A DNA stretch of 64,000 nt from Aquibacillus albus (lineage in GTDB: Bacteria > Bacillota > Bacilli > Bacillales > Amphibacillaceae). Shown in pieces: positions 44,182-53,106 of the stretch. The stretch's first letter is position 1. Each line of letters opens with the position of its first letter. The notes beneath the pieces are model-generated. The model was not told where the DNA came from and did not search any database. It worked only from the letters and a program-made list of their open reading frames with translations. The stretch covers positions 107,887-171,886 of the forward strand of contig NZ_JAFBDR010000008.1 in the NCBI RefSeq assembly GCF_016908325.1, written 5' to 3'. The position numbers and the translations under genes are program-made.

Positions 44182-45837
44182 ATGGAATTTAGCATTTATA
44201 AATTAGATACCACCAGAGAGAGCTTTAAGGATATACTAATTAACCATTATTACATGCATCAAGTAGGCGAGACAAAAACTCAGCAAGTTGAGAAAAGTAT
44301 AGGTGAAAATCAGGTTTCAACTGAGTTAGTTATTGAGTTTTATTTTAGAAAAGACTCTAATGAGCAATCAATCTCATGGTACGATTACTGGTTTAAATTT
44401 TTTGATAGTGATGAAAATCATTACAAAAGTGTAGAATCTGCTTTTGGAGTTATTATTATTGAAATTGAAAATCACTTGTATGGCATTTCTCTGGGAAGAG
44501 GCCATCATTATACTAATAAAATAGCAGATTTAGATTTTGGTTTAGACATTGCTGAAATTATAATTCGTGAGAATTCTATTGATATAAAATCTGCAAAATT
44601 TTTTAAGCAAACAAAAAATAAATCACTAACTCAGTATAATAAGAATTCTTTTGTTACTAATGAAATAGGAGAAAGTAATGAGATGGTAATTGGTAAGATA
44701 GACATTGATGATAAATACCAAAATTGGGTAATTAGTGATTATTTGGATAGAGCTGTATTTGGTACACCACTAAAAATAAATGCGAGCAATTATGATCCAT
44801 CAGAAATTATAGAAATTGTTTTTGAGGTACATTTTATTTCTATATATGAAAGTCATAATAGAAAACATAGTTTTCCTAGAATATCTATTTTAAAAAATAG
44901 TGAGGATAACGCATACAAAATTGCTAACTTAAACACTATTTTATTAAATGAATTAAAAAGTGATAAGGAACAATTAGACGTTTCTTTATCTTATTTTATT
45001 GAAAATGACGGTGACATATTAATAGAGCCTATTAATTCTGATATCGAATTAATTTACAGTAGGCGAAAGCATGAAGTTCCTTTTGATATAAACAAAATTA
45101 GTCAAAAAATAAAGGAATTAGATGTTGATGATATTGAAAAGGTGTCAATTAAACCGAAAATGAATCCCGAAAAAAGAATTCCACTTTTAAACTTCTTAGA
45201 TTTCACTACCACTTATGAAAGTAAAAACTATTGCTTGTATAAGGGGAATTGGGCCCACTTTAATGCTTCTTATATTGAATTTATTGAAAGGGAAATTACT
45301 AAAGTAAATGAGATTACAACATACAACGAAGAATATAACCTTGACCAAAATCTCCTGGAGAGAGGAAAAGTTATAATAGATTCAAGTGACACGTATCATA
45401 ATGTGTCTTATACAGAATATAAATATAATGTTTTCCTGCATGATAAATATGACTTTAAATTATTGGACAGAGAGAGAGAACATACAATTTTTAAGGAGGT
45501 GGAATTTGCAGACTTGTATGATGAAACAGATGCAAATTTAATTCATGTGAAAATAGGTTCAACCAAAGATCTTAGATATTGCATACAACAATCTTTACAT
45601 AGTGCTGAACTATTTAACATCCACTCAAACTCTTTAGAAGAGTATGAAATAACAATTGTAACTGATATATCAATGTTGCTAGTTGTTGACTTTGAAAATA
45701 TATTTGATTCAGATGGTAGAATTGATTTCGGAAAAAGTAAGTCTATATATTTTAAAACTGAAGTAATTGAATGGCATAATAGGTTAAGAAGCTTAGGATT
45801 TAATCCAAATATTATTGTGGCAAAAGATTTGAGATAG
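44182..45837 (+). CDS. TIGR04141/DUF6119-like sporadically distributed protein
   Basis: 551 residues, soluble and rich in Lys/Glu/Asn. The central GISLGRGHHY (about 101-110) followed by DLDFGLDIAE, and the opening FSIYKLD, match my memory of TIGR04141 (DUF6119). This family is scattered among bacteria and often found in defence or mobile regions. Its biochemical role is not known to me. GGAAAGGAG precedes the ATG. It starts the accessory region, and a GTCACAGTAAC element lies 20 bp after the stop. Confidence 0.55.
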   Translation: MEFSIYKLDTTRESFKDILINHYYMHQVGETKTQQVEKSIGENQVSTELVIEFYFRKDSNEQSISWYDYWFKFFDSDENHYKSVESAFGVIIIEIENHLYGISLGRGHHYTNKIADLDFGLDIAEIIIRENSIDIKSAKFFKQTKNKSLTQYNKNSFVTNEIGESNEMVIGKIDIDDKYQNWVISDYLDRAVFGTPLKINASNYDPSEIIEIVFEVHFISIYESHNRKHSFPRISILKNSEDNAYKIANLNTILLNELKSDKEQLDVSLSYFIENDGDILIEPINSDIELIYSRRKHEVPFDINKISQKIKELDVDDIEKVSIKPKMNPEKRIPLLNFLDFTTTYESKNYCLYKGNWAHFNASYIEFIEREITKVNEITTYNEEYNLDQNLLERGKVIIDSSDTYHNVSYTEYKYNVFLHDKYDFKLLDREREHTIFKEVEFADLYDETDANLIHVKIGSTKDLRYCIQQSLHSAELFNIHSNSLEEYEITIVTDISMLLVVDFENIFDSDGRIDFGKSKSIYFKTEVIEWHNRLRSLGFNPNIIVAKDLR

Positions 45838-45856
45838 TTCATTCATTGAAGGGGTG

Positions 45857-45880
45857 GTCACAGTAACGCCCCGGATTATG
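45857..45880 (+). repeat. GTCACAGTGAC element, copy 1
   Basis: GTCACAGTAACGCCCCGGAT; one change in the palindrome. Twenty bases after the TIGR04141-like gene. Confidence 0.75.
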
Positions 45881-45956
45881 GTTACCAATAAAACTTCTAA
45901 GCATAATGCTGTGTCAAACACCAAAAGGGTTGCAGTATAATTTCCAATTAATGTAT

Positions 45957-45995
45957 GGTCACAGTGACATCCCGAAATTTGTCGAACAGGTAGGT
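45957..45995 (+). repeat. GTCACAGTGAC element, copy 2
   Basis: GGTCACAGTGACATCCCG followed by AAATTTGTCGAACAGG. The sequence after it (TAGGTTGTCAGCTGCT) is shared with copy 10 near 63566, each just beyond the 3' end of a DnaD-like relic. Confidence 0.85.
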
Positions 45996-46069
45996 TGTCA
46001 GCTGCTTTAAGGAGAAATTAGTAGTTTTTTCTCCTACTTGTGGAACGATATTTCGCATTATTGCTCCCT

Positions 46070-46871
46070 TTATCCTAACTCCTTGTGCATGTGATAATCA
46101 TTCAATAAATCAGCAACATCTACTTGTCGTTTTTCTAAGTCTGGCCAATTGGGTGAGGCTTTTTTGTTTTGGTTAAACCAGTCAGGGATGACTTCATGCT
46201 TTTTAGCTTGTTGTTTCTTAAAAGCGGATGCTTCTGCTTGTGCTTCTTCAACAGAAGAGATGCCTTTTTTAGACCATGACTGCAGAATGCCTTTGACATA
46301 ACTCCAGGATGCTTTATTATGTTCAAGTGCTTTTTTCATTGCTTCAATTACTAGGGTATCGCCTCAGCTAGCAATCCAATTCTGTAGCTCAGCTAATATG
46401 TATGGAGGAAGGCTGCCAAGGTTTTCTTTGTAAAACACGGCCGCGCTGTTTGTCGTTGGTGTTTGATTGTTTTGTTTAGGTCTTGTTTCTTTTTGTTTAT
46501 TTAATGGGGCCATCTTTCGGACCGCATCCTGGTTCGTGGTGCTGGACACAGTCTGGTCCGCCCTGTCGTCTGTACTGTGGTCCAATATGGACGACAACGA
46601 TGTTAGTTGATAGATAGGTGCTTGATTGCCACCTCTTGATAGTACGGAAATATACCCTTTTTCTTCTAACTCTTTTCTTGCTCGCTTGAAGGAGCTTTCC
46701 GTCAAGTTAGTTTTTACTCGTAAGACAGAAGCTGCTACGGTAAATTGCTTCTTCCAGCCTGCTTTATTATTAATATGGATCAAGACGTACCACAAAAATG
46801 CCGGCAGATGGGGAGAGCGGATTTGTTTCGATTTGGTTATAATAGGCGTTTATTTCTTTGATATAGTTCAT
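46070..46871 (-). pseudogene. Broken DnaD-like replication protein (cassette copy 1)
   Basis: The start MNYIKEINAYYNQIETNPLS is intact at 46871, then a 1-base deletion near 46795 shifts the frame. The next part (HINNKAGWKKQFTVAASVL) continues to an in-frame TGA at 46364-46366. The same frame then resumes as LVIEAMKKALEHN and runs to 46070. The intact homologue at 53107 shows the full plan: N-terminal winged helix, linker, C-terminal DnaD domain (YVKGILQSW). Two lesions make it non-functional. Confidence 0.85.
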
Positions 46872-46890
46872 GAGAGACTTCCTTTCATTT

Positions 46891-47421
46891 TTAAGTATAA
46901 AGGTAAAATGGAAACAAACGTTGATGTGTTTTTGAAGCAAGCATATAGTGATACGAAGATAGGATTGTGACACATTCAGCAGTACGATGCATTTGTTTTT
47001 CTAAAAGATAGAAAGATTCTTTCATTGGGAGCTGGTATTCATTTTTGAAGATGATTGAAGATGGAGTATTTGCTTGAGATGTTTTGGAATTTGAGACAAT
47101 TGACTTAACGTGGTGATAAAAGATCCAATGACAGTGGAATTGACTTGGAGAGCATGTTGGGAAAGCATAAATATTTAAAAATGGGTCAATAGGAATAGGA
47201 ATTTTCTTTTTAGAATTGGTTAGGTAAATAACAGCTGACCGCCGTCCATCATAGGAAGAACCCGCCTTTAAGCAAGCACTTCCAATCAGTTGGAGTGGTG
47301 TTCGCTTCACTAATAACTGACGGTTGCAGTCCAAAACAATCGTGTAGTAATCGAGGTGAGCGGCTGGTAAGAGAGCCATTGTTTGTTCGTTGACATCATA
47401 GTTAGACAAGATTTTGGTCAT
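46891..47421 (-). CDS. comK: ComK-like competence regulator (cassette copy 1)
   Basis: 176 residues. ComK landmarks are present: an early TMALLPAAHLDYYTIV, GSSYDGRRSAV, PIPIDPFLNIYAFPT with S-x-C-W-like HCHWIFYHHVKSI, and FYLLEKQMHRTAE. B. subtilis ComK has 192 residues; this one lacks the C-terminal tail. It may activate DNA-uptake genes, or a private set. It lies between an XRE regulator and the DnaD-like relic, 19 bp apart, so they probably form one operon. AAAGGAGTG precedes the ATG. Confidence 0.75.
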   Translation of the reverse strand: MTKILSNYDVNEQTMALLPAAHLDYYTIVLDCNRQLLVKRTPLQLIGSACLKAGSSYDGRRSAVIYLTNSKKKIPIPIDPFLNIYAFPTCSPSQFHCHWIFYHHVKSIVSNSKTSQANTPSSIIFKNEYQLPMKESFYLLEKQMHRTAECVTILSSYHYMLASKTHQRLFPFYLYT

Positions 47422-47535
47422 GGAAAGACACTCCTTTGCGGGGGTTGTATTTATGTTTTAGTTTCGAATGTAAAAGGCGAAGATTAGTATCGAATTATCG
47501 ATACTAAGGATGAGAGCGAGCTGTGGAGAAGGAAA

Positions 47536-47811
47536 TTACTCGTCGTCAGGATAGTATTTTTTAAATTCTTGTTCATATTGCTCCCAAATGTCATCAAGAC
47601 TAATATCCAGAGCCTTAGCTAGTCTACCAATCGTAACAAATTGCGGCTCTTTTTTATTGCCGCGTTCGATATGACCGAGGTGATCTTCATCCATTTCGGC
47701 TTGTTCAGCTAAGTAAGCAATTGTCCAAGTTTTATCTTTTGCTTTTCTTTCTAATCTTAAATCTCGTATGATTTGACCAAGTATGCGACCATCTAATCCC
47801 TTATTTTTCAA
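47536..47811 (-). CDS. XRE-family transcriptional regulator (cassette copy 1)
   Basis: 91 residues: one helix-turn-helix domain (about 10-70; AYLAEQAEMDEDHLGHIERG and FVTIGRLAKALDISLDDIW) with a short acidic tail. Probably controls the cassette from a promoter upstream of 47811. AGGGGATAACC precedes the ATG. Confidence 0.88.
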   Translation of the reverse strand: MKNKGLDGRILGQIIRDLRLERKAKDKTWTIAYLAEQAEMDEDHLGHIERGNKKEPQFVTIGRLAKALDISLDDIWEQYEQEFKKYYPDDE

Positions 47812-47928
47812 GGTTATCCCCTTTTTTGAACCTATTATCTAGTTTGGGTAAGAGAAATGGTACGTGCAGGTGCACGTATTCGGGGTATTTTTTAAGAAAA
47901 AATTGGTCATTTGTGGAAATAAGATAAA

Positions 47929-47961
47929 GTCACAGTGAGGTCCCGGGATTTGTAGAACAGA
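47929..47961 (+). repeat. GTCACAGTGAC element, copy 3
   Basis: GTCACAGTGAGGTCCCGGGA followed by TTTGTAGAACAG. It runs directly into the GGTACC-type repeat. Confidence 0.8.
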
Positions 47962-48125
47962 AATCGGTACCAGGTACCCCATATGGACAGATTGTCATAT
48001 TTTTCAATGTATGAGGACAGTTTGGTGTGATAAAAGGGTGACTTATTCAGGTTTGGACTCTTTTTGTAGATTTTTTCAGGGATTAGATTATTTGGAATAT
48101 GAACCGATATCGGGTACCCAACCGT
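47962..48125 (+). repeat. GGTACC-type dispersed repeat, copy 1
   Basis: Begins TCGGTACCAGGTACCC and ATATGGACAGATTG, ends GATTAGATTATTTGGAATAT, GAAC and GATATCGGGTACCCAACC. Both ends carry GGTACC motifs. A shorter second copy is at 49952-50068. Confidence 0.7.
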
Positions 48126-48239
48126 AAATTTTAAAAGGATAAGATTGCAAAGAAGGAAACCAGCATGCACATCGCTGTGCTCATCATCTGCTTTTTTAAA
48201 ATTTAATTGGAAACTTACATCTCTAATTCTTAAAGCTTA

Positions 48240-48602
48240 CAATTGATTTAATGTTGGATGTGTCAATGGATTTAGAACGTTGAATGGAATGAATGTGGTT
48301 GTAAAAGAACCAATTGCATTCGAACTGGCTTTGTGAATTTGTAGGAAAGGCATAAATATTTTTTATCCGATCAATGGGGATTGGGATTTTCTTTTGAGAG
48401 CCTGTATAGAATGTGATTGCTTCTTGTATTCCATAATAGGAGCAACCAGCCTCTATGCAATCCAGTTTGATGAGCTGTATGGGGGGCGTGTGTAAAGCTC
48501 ACATTCAGTTTCAATATTAATAGTGTCATAATCAAAGTGCTTGGCTGGTTTTAAATCCATCGTTTTTTCAGTGATTTTGTAACCACGTAATATTTCTGTC
48601 AT
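48240..48602 (-). pseudogene. ComK-like pseudogene
   Basis: ATG at 48602 starts MTEILRGYKITEKTMDLKPA. A frameshift near 48480 gives a premature stop, but the shifted frame goes on with LDCIEAGCSYYGIQEA, KKIPIPIDRIKNIYAFPT and QSQFECNWFFYNHIHSI. These are unmistakable ComK-type segments. The last third is missing or unrecognisable. A relic of a third cassette. Confidence 0.8.
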
Positions 48603-49029
48603 AGAGAGGACACTCCTTTTGGGAATTGAATATAGAAAGGGTAAATGTAGGGGGGATAACAAATTAGAATTCAAAAAAACATGTAGAAAGTTGAAACAAA
48701 ACTGGATTTTTTTCGTAAAGAATAAGTGATACCATAGATTAATTTTCAAGAATATTAATAAAAAATAGAAGGGAGAAAAAGTTGATGTCTGCCTATTTTG
48801 TACAATTAGTTACTACGGCGACATCATGCTCCATCAAGAATGTAGATTTCTTCTACGATAAATATCCTAAATCGGTTACCATATAAATCTATTTATAATC
48901 TCCAATCTAATTAAGCTTCTCAAACAATGATAGAAAGACAACAATGCGGAAGGACGATGGACAATAGTGATAGACCCTAATGTATCGGGTATACAATCGA
49001 GTTTAAGGTAAGGAAGTAGGCTATGATAA
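48603..49029. other. Gene-poor stretch between comK relic and unknown gene
   Basis: AT-rich. It holds only a possible 33-codon frame at 48785. No repeat or terminator was recognised. Confidence 0.5.
48785..48886 (+). CDS. Possible 33-residue peptide
   Basis: ATG at 48785 behind AGAAGGGAG encodes MSAYFVQLVTTATSCS and then IKNVDFFYDKYPKSVTI. The ribosome site is good and the frame is closed by TAA. No family recognised; it could be chance. Confidence 0.25.
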   Translation: MSAYFVQLVTTATSCSIKNVDFFYDKYPKSVTI

Positions 49030-49782
49030 ATGAAAAAGAACAATGATTATAATTCTAAAATAGATAATAAATTAAAACCAATAGACGCAATAATGAAGTC
49101 CCTTTATATTGATGAGGTTAAATCAATCAGTAGTGACATGATTGAAAGTGGAATAGATTCTTTCTTGGAGTCAGAAGTGCTCCAACACATTCCTATAGTT
49201 AAATCAGTTCATTCTTTGGCAAAAGTATCTTTTGCTATTAGAGAGAAATACCTTCTGGCTAAAACTATTGTTTTTATACAAACTCTTAATCAAGGTAACG
49301 CCAATACTGAAGAAATTGAAAAGAGAAAAATTGCAGCAGAAAATAATGAAAAATGGTTACAGAAAGAAGTTGAGTTGATCACCTTTCATTTAGATCGATT
49401 AGATGAAGTGGAAAAAGCTAAAATAACTGCGGTCTTCTATGTTCAATACATTAATCAAAAGATTTCTTGGGGAGAATATAGAGAACTTCTTGCAGTTGTT
49501 GAACGAGTATTTTACCAAGACTTCATACAATTGTTAGATTTTCATAACGCATCACTTGAAAAGAAAAAGGTCGATGAATATATTAGTGCTGGCTATGACG
49601 GCGGTGTGGTAATTAAAAACATAAGACAATTAAAATGTGAAAGATTGCTAGCTGTTGGATTAGTACAAGTTCAAAGAAGTCCAGTATCAAATGGTATTCA
49701 TTCAGACTATAGTCTATCTAGTCTTGGACAAAAGTTTGCTGATGTTTTGATAAAGATAAAATGGAATGATGATAACCTTTAG
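49030..49782 (+). CDS. Unrecognised 250-residue protein of the accessory region
   Basis: A short charged N-terminus, then SFLESEVLQHIPIVKSVHSL (about 44-63) followed by FAIREKYLLAKTIVFIQTL. This amphipathic pattern is shared by several uncharacterised proteins I associate with defence or mobile regions. The middle (about 100-170) is helical and the C-terminus (YSLSSLGQKFADVL) looks like a winged-helix end. No catalytic motif. GGAAG stands upstream. Function unknown. Confidence 0.6.
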   Translation: MKKNNDYNSKIDNKLKPIDAIMKSLYIDEVKSISSDMIESGIDSFLESEVLQHIPIVKSVHSLAKVSFAIREKYLLAKTIVFIQTLNQGNANTEEIEKRKIAAENNEKWLQKEVELITFHLDRLDEVEKAKITAVFYVQYINQKISWGEYRELLAVVERVFYQDFIQLLDFHNASLEKKKVDEYISAGYDGGVVIKNIRQLKCERLLAVGLVQVQRSPVSNGIHSDYSLSSLGQKFADVLIKIKWNDDNL

Positions 49783-49857
49783 TTTAACGGATCGACGGCC
49801 AAGCGTGACGTTACAGCTTTTTTACGTGATTCATGGTGTTTCGAAATAATATTATGT

Positions 49858-49889
49858 CTGACGTTCCGAAATTTGTCGGATAGAGGTGC
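49858..49889 (+). repeat. GTCACAGTGAC element, degenerate copy
   Basis: GTCTGACGTTCCGAAATTTG followed by TCGGATAGAGG. The palindrome is lost, but the GACGTCC..GAAATTTGTCG half is kept. Confidence 0.5.
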
Positions 49890-49951
49890 AGGAGATTCTA
49901 GTATGGAATCAGAAGATGAAAATTTATTAGCTCATCTTTATACCAACATAT

Positions 49952-50068
49952 AATAACCCGGAAGTCGGTACCAGGTACCCAATATGGACAGATTGGGACT
50001 AATTTTGTAGATTTTTCAGTGATTAGATTATTTGGAATATGAACTGATATCGGGTATCCAACCCTAGA
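49952..50068 (+). repeat. GGTACC-type dispersed repeat, copy 2
   Basis: TCGGTACCAGGTACCC, ATATGGACAGATTG and the end GATATCGGGTATCCAACC align with 47962-48125. An internal stretch of about 45 bases is absent. Confidence 0.7.
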
Positions 50069-50134
50069 TTGAAAAAAGGGGGGCACCTTAATTTTCAAAA
50101 TTGCTAAAAAATAGTTTAGGAAGGAGAAGGGCTA

Positions 50135-51514
50135 TTGTACAGGTTTAGAAGTGTGGCAAATTTAATAGGACCCTATCAAGAGCTAGAAAAACAACAAATC
50201 TATTTTGCAGCATTGGAGGAATTAAACGATCCGATGGAAGGAATGCGCCGTTATTATTTCCGGGGAGACAGAGTGGTTTGGGAGAATTTTTTCAAGCACT
50301 ACCTACTTTGTTTAGAACATGTCCTACTAGTTTCTAGGGTGTTACCGGAAGATGAAGCGATAAAGAAAGAGGATGTTCCAGTTTTTAAAAGCCAAAGAGA
50401 TTTACCTACAGATATGTATCAAGAACGAATTGAAAATATAAATGACAGTTTCTTTTCTAATAGGTTTGTGCAATCATACTTAAAGGTTCTAATTGAAAAT
50501 CCAAATAAGATTTATATGGAAGAAATGTATGTTCATTTGAAGATACTATCTTTTGAAGCGATACAAGCTATTCTTGAAGTTGATGTACAAAATGGCTTAT
50601 TCACTTATCCAGAAAACAAAAGGTTTGATAGGAAAGACATTGCTTTAGATTTGGATTTTCCAGAACCATCGGAGCTTTATTCAGATGGCGAAGCTTATCG
50701 TGAGTTAATGGACACTTTATATGATTTAGTGAAAGCCTGGGATAACGAGTTATTATTTAAATTAAAGGATTCTCCTAAACAACAAAGCATACAGATAGAA
50801 TTTCCGCAAATGTATCTGGATTCCATTGTAAAATTGACATACCCTGAAGCTTTTGTGGCATGTTTTATGGATAATTGTTCAAATTCAGCAATATGGGGGA
50901 CTTACGGCGTAAATCATACAGGTGTTTGTTTAAAATATAATAGCGATGATAAAGTAAACCCGGCATTACCATTGAAAACAATTACGGGCTACAGTTCAAA
51001 CGGTTTTCATCATGAGTACCGACAGCTTCCGCTAAGACCAATCGATTATTCCTCGGAGTTTGAGGATTTCGACTTTTTCCAGAATATAGGTAGACTACCA
51101 CAATGGCAATTAATCGAACAATGGTACACAGACAAAAAAGGAAAGAAAAGCGTTTGTGGTGAAAAGTTTTTCGATGATATAGATCAATGGAGAAAAGACT
51201 ATTGGAATCGATATGAAAAGGCATTTTTAAAAAAGCTACCCGAATGGTCACATGAAAGAGAATACCGAATTATATTGAGTAGCGCTTTAAACACTTATAG
51301 TATTAAAAATAATAGGCTATTAGAATATAAATTTGAGGATTTAGAGGCAATTATTTTTGGAATAAGAACTCCGAAAGAAGCTAGGACTGAAATAATGGAA
51401 ATAGTAAAAAGAAAGTGTGGAGAGACTGGGCGAGAACATTTTAAGTTTTATGAAATGGCATATTCTACTAGTACTGGGAAACTGTATCAAAGGAAGTTAA
51501 ATTTCTTAGGTTAA
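50135..51514 (+). CDS. DUF2971 family protein
   Basis: 459 residues. The family plan is visible: MYRFRSVANL at the start, IYFAALEELNDPMEG (about 22-36), CSNSAIWGTYGVNHTGVCLK (about 247-266) and EWSHEREYRIIL (about 369-380). DUF2971 proteins are uncharacterised and frequent in defence islands. The start is TTG at 50135 after GGAGAAGGG. A GTCACAGTGAC element lies 32 bp past its stop. Confidence 0.75.
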   Translation: MYRFRSVANLIGPYQELEKQQIYFAALEELNDPMEGMRRYYFRGDRVVWENFFKHYLLCLEHVLLVSRVLPEDEAIKKEDVPVFKSQRDLPTDMYQERIENINDSFFSNRFVQSYLKVLIENPNKIYMEEMYVHLKILSFEAIQAILEVDVQNGLFTYPENKRFDRKDIALDLDFPEPSELYSDGEAYRELMDTLYDLVKAWDNELLFKLKDSPKQQSIQIEFPQMYLDSIVKLTYPEAFVACFMDNCSNSAIWGTYGVNHTGVCLKYNSDDKVNPALPLKTITGYSSNGFHHEYRQLPLRPIDYSSEFEDFDFFQNIGRLPQWQLIEQWYTDKKGKKSVCGEKFFDDIDQWRKDYWNRYEKAFLKKLPEWSHEREYRIILSSALNTYSIKNNRLLEYKFEDLEAIIFGIRTPKEARTEIMEIVKRKCGETGREHFKFYEMAYSTSTGKLYQRKLNFLG

Positions 51515-51545
51515 AGGTATTGGGGTTGCAGCCCCTGAAGGTATT

Positions 51546-51575
51546 GTCACAGTGACGCCCCGGATTTTGTCGAAA
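51546..51575 (+). repeat. GTCACAGTGAC element, copy 4
   Basis: GTCACAGTGACGCCCCGGAT followed by TTTGTCGAAA. Confidence 0.85.
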
Positions 51576-51692
51576 GGCATGAGGAAAGCTCTGTAGAGAA
51601 AATTTTTGAGGGAGTTTTTTTTATTGGTATAACCGTATCAATTGAACCTTCAATTATATATTATATTTATGATTGTTAGTTCATATAACAAG

Positions 51693-51725
51693 CCCTAATT
51701 CCTAACGAGGAGTGAGGGTTTTTTT
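51693..51725 (+). terminator. Terminator-like hairpin
   Basis: CCCTAATTCCT, AACG, AGGAGTGAGGG (imperfect stem) and seven T. Plausibly ends the DUF2971 transcript 180 bp downstream of its stop. Confidence 0.55.
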
Positions 51726-52190
51726 AATTTAGAGGGATAAATAGTTTCAAACACTAAAGCTAACCAATGCAGAGCCTGTTACTATAGTTGAAAGCTACAT
51801 ATCCTTGGTTACTGATCTGTATCTTCATAAATCAGGTTAATATTTATATCAACTACTATAATAATTGAATTCATGATTACGGCCAATGAAATTTATCACC
51901 ATTGCCATACTTTTTATCACCCTGTTACAAAGATTTTACTAGTAAACTGTCGTTTACCACTAAATACCTTAGTGTAATTGATGAGCACTATACAAACTAG
52001 GATACATTCTAGTGCTGCATCGTAGACTAAATAATGCGTAATTGATTAAGGAAAACTATTCTTTAGAAGTTAACAAAGAAGCAAGAAAATGAGGGAAGCA
52101 AGATGCTAGGTATGAATGCTGTGAAAAATGGATGAGTTCATTACCGTTCCAACACTATTGAAACATTAATGAAATGCTCATCCTAAAATG

Positions 52191-52520
52191 TTATGCATGA
52201 ATAGTTATTTCAATACTTTTATTTTCAGTAGGTTTTATCGTTAGCGTTTCCTCTATTTCATCAAAATTAATTTCATTAAATGATGAGGAGAAATAATCTC
52301 TAGGTAGTCTTAATGTTGAGTAACTAAACTCTCTAATTGAAATATCGTAAGCGCCATAAGTGTTTGTTTGAAAATGAACTTCATATGTTTCTTTCTTGTT
52401 AAATCCTGCACCATAAACAGATACTAAAAAGTCTTCAGAGAATGAAGAACGGTTACTAGGATCAACAAGAGAAATGAAACTTCGGACTGCATTTGTATTT
52501 TGGGTAGCCTTGGTATTCAT
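52191..52520 (-). CDS. Unrecognised 109-residue protein
   Basis: Acidic, beta-rich pattern (EDFLVSVYGAGF, YEVHFQTNTYGAYD, EETLTIKPTENKSIEIT), no signal peptide, no motif known to me. GAGGTGATTAG before the ATG at 52520 is a good ribosome site, which supports it as real. It is alone, between GTCACAGTGAC copies 4 and 5. Confidence 0.6.
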   Translation of the reverse strand: MNTKATQNTNAVRSFISLVDPSNRSSFSEDFLVSVYGAGFNKKETYEVHFQTNTYGAYDISIREFSYSTLRLPRDYFSSSFNEINFDEIEETLTIKPTENKSIEITIHA

Positions 52521-52665
52521 CTAATCACCTCAAAAAAATTATAAACTATGTGGATAAATTTAACAATTAAGAATCTTCTTATAAATCTAATTAATCATTT
52601 ATGTAAAATACCAAATGAAATCAAGTCATTTGTTGTACAGTACAAATATACTATTCAATAACCAT

Positions 52666-52717
52666 AAGCCTAATTCTTCGATGACAACTAGGAGGAATAG
52701 GCTTTTTAACTTTTAAA
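52666..52717 (+). terminator. Terminator-like hairpin
   Basis: AAGCCTAATTCTTC, a loop, GGAGGAATAGGCTTTTT. It resembles the hairpin at 51693. No plus-strand gene immediately precedes it. Confidence 0.55.
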
Positions 52718-52775
52718 TTACGTTAATGGTAAAAAACATGGCAGAGATGGTACCTTCTTGTGGCCGTATGTTATT

Positions 52776-52806
52776 GTCACAGTGACGATCCGGATTTTGT
52801 TGGAGG
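52776..52806 (+). repeat. GTCACAGTGAC element, copy 5
   Basis: GTCACAGTGACGATCCGGAT followed by TTTGTTGGAGG. Confidence 0.8.
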
Positions 52807-53020
52807 TTGAGGGGTGTTTGTTCACTTCTCTTTTTAGTTTTTTTGTTGTTTTACAGGATTTTGGATTTTTTTGTAGAAATGTAAACTCAAGATACTTATC
52901 TTTTCTTAAGAAAGCCCCTCTTACCGAAATCGGTTGTCAGGTCCTATTTATGACCGAATAGATATTCTCTTATCTTTGAAATCGGTGAATGTCAACCAGC
53001 CTAAGAAAGAGAGCGGTGTG

Positions 53021-53052
53021 GTCACAGTGACACCCGGAATTTGTCTGTCGAG
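53021..53052 (+). repeat. GTCACAGTGAC element, copy 6
   Basis: GTCACAGTGACACCCGGAAT followed by TTGTCTGTCGAG. It lies about 55 bp beyond the 3' end of the intact DnaD-like gene, as copy 2 does for the broken one. Confidence 0.85.
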
Positions 53053-53106
53053 TTGCGGGTAGTTAGAATGATCGTTCATCGTAAGAAAACCAACTAATAT
53101 GATTTT

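Larger units (their letters stand above)
47812..48239. other. Gene-free stretch with two dispersed repeats
   Basis: Contains GTCACAGTGAC copy 3 (47929) and the GGTACC-type repeat (47962-48125). A small palindrome GTGCAGGTGCAC sits at about 47861, upstream of the XRE gene, as a possible operator. No gene was seen. Confidence 0.55.
49783..50134. other. Intergenic stretch with degenerate repeats
   Basis: Holds a degenerate GTCACAGTGAC-type element (49858) and the second GGTACC-type repeat (49952). No gene seen. Confidence 0.55.
51515..52190. other. 676-bp gene-free stretch
   Basis: Holds GTCACAGTGAC copy 4 (51546) and a terminator-like hairpin (51693). The remainder (51730-52190) is AT-rich, with a small GTAAAC/GTTTAC hairpin near 51943. 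I see no gene. Confidence 0.55.
52521..53106. other. Gene-free stretch with terminator and two dispersed elements
   Basis: Holds a plus-strand terminator (52666) and GTCACAGTGAC copies 5 and 6. Near 52927 there is GAAATCGGTTGTCAGGTCC, which resembles the start of the GGTACC-type repeat. A 67-codon open frame spans copy 5 but shows no coding character. Confidence 0.55.

Noticed and set aside
52758..52961. 67-codon frame on the plus strand
   Set aside because: It spans a GTCACAGTGAC element, has no ribosome site and no protein-like composition.
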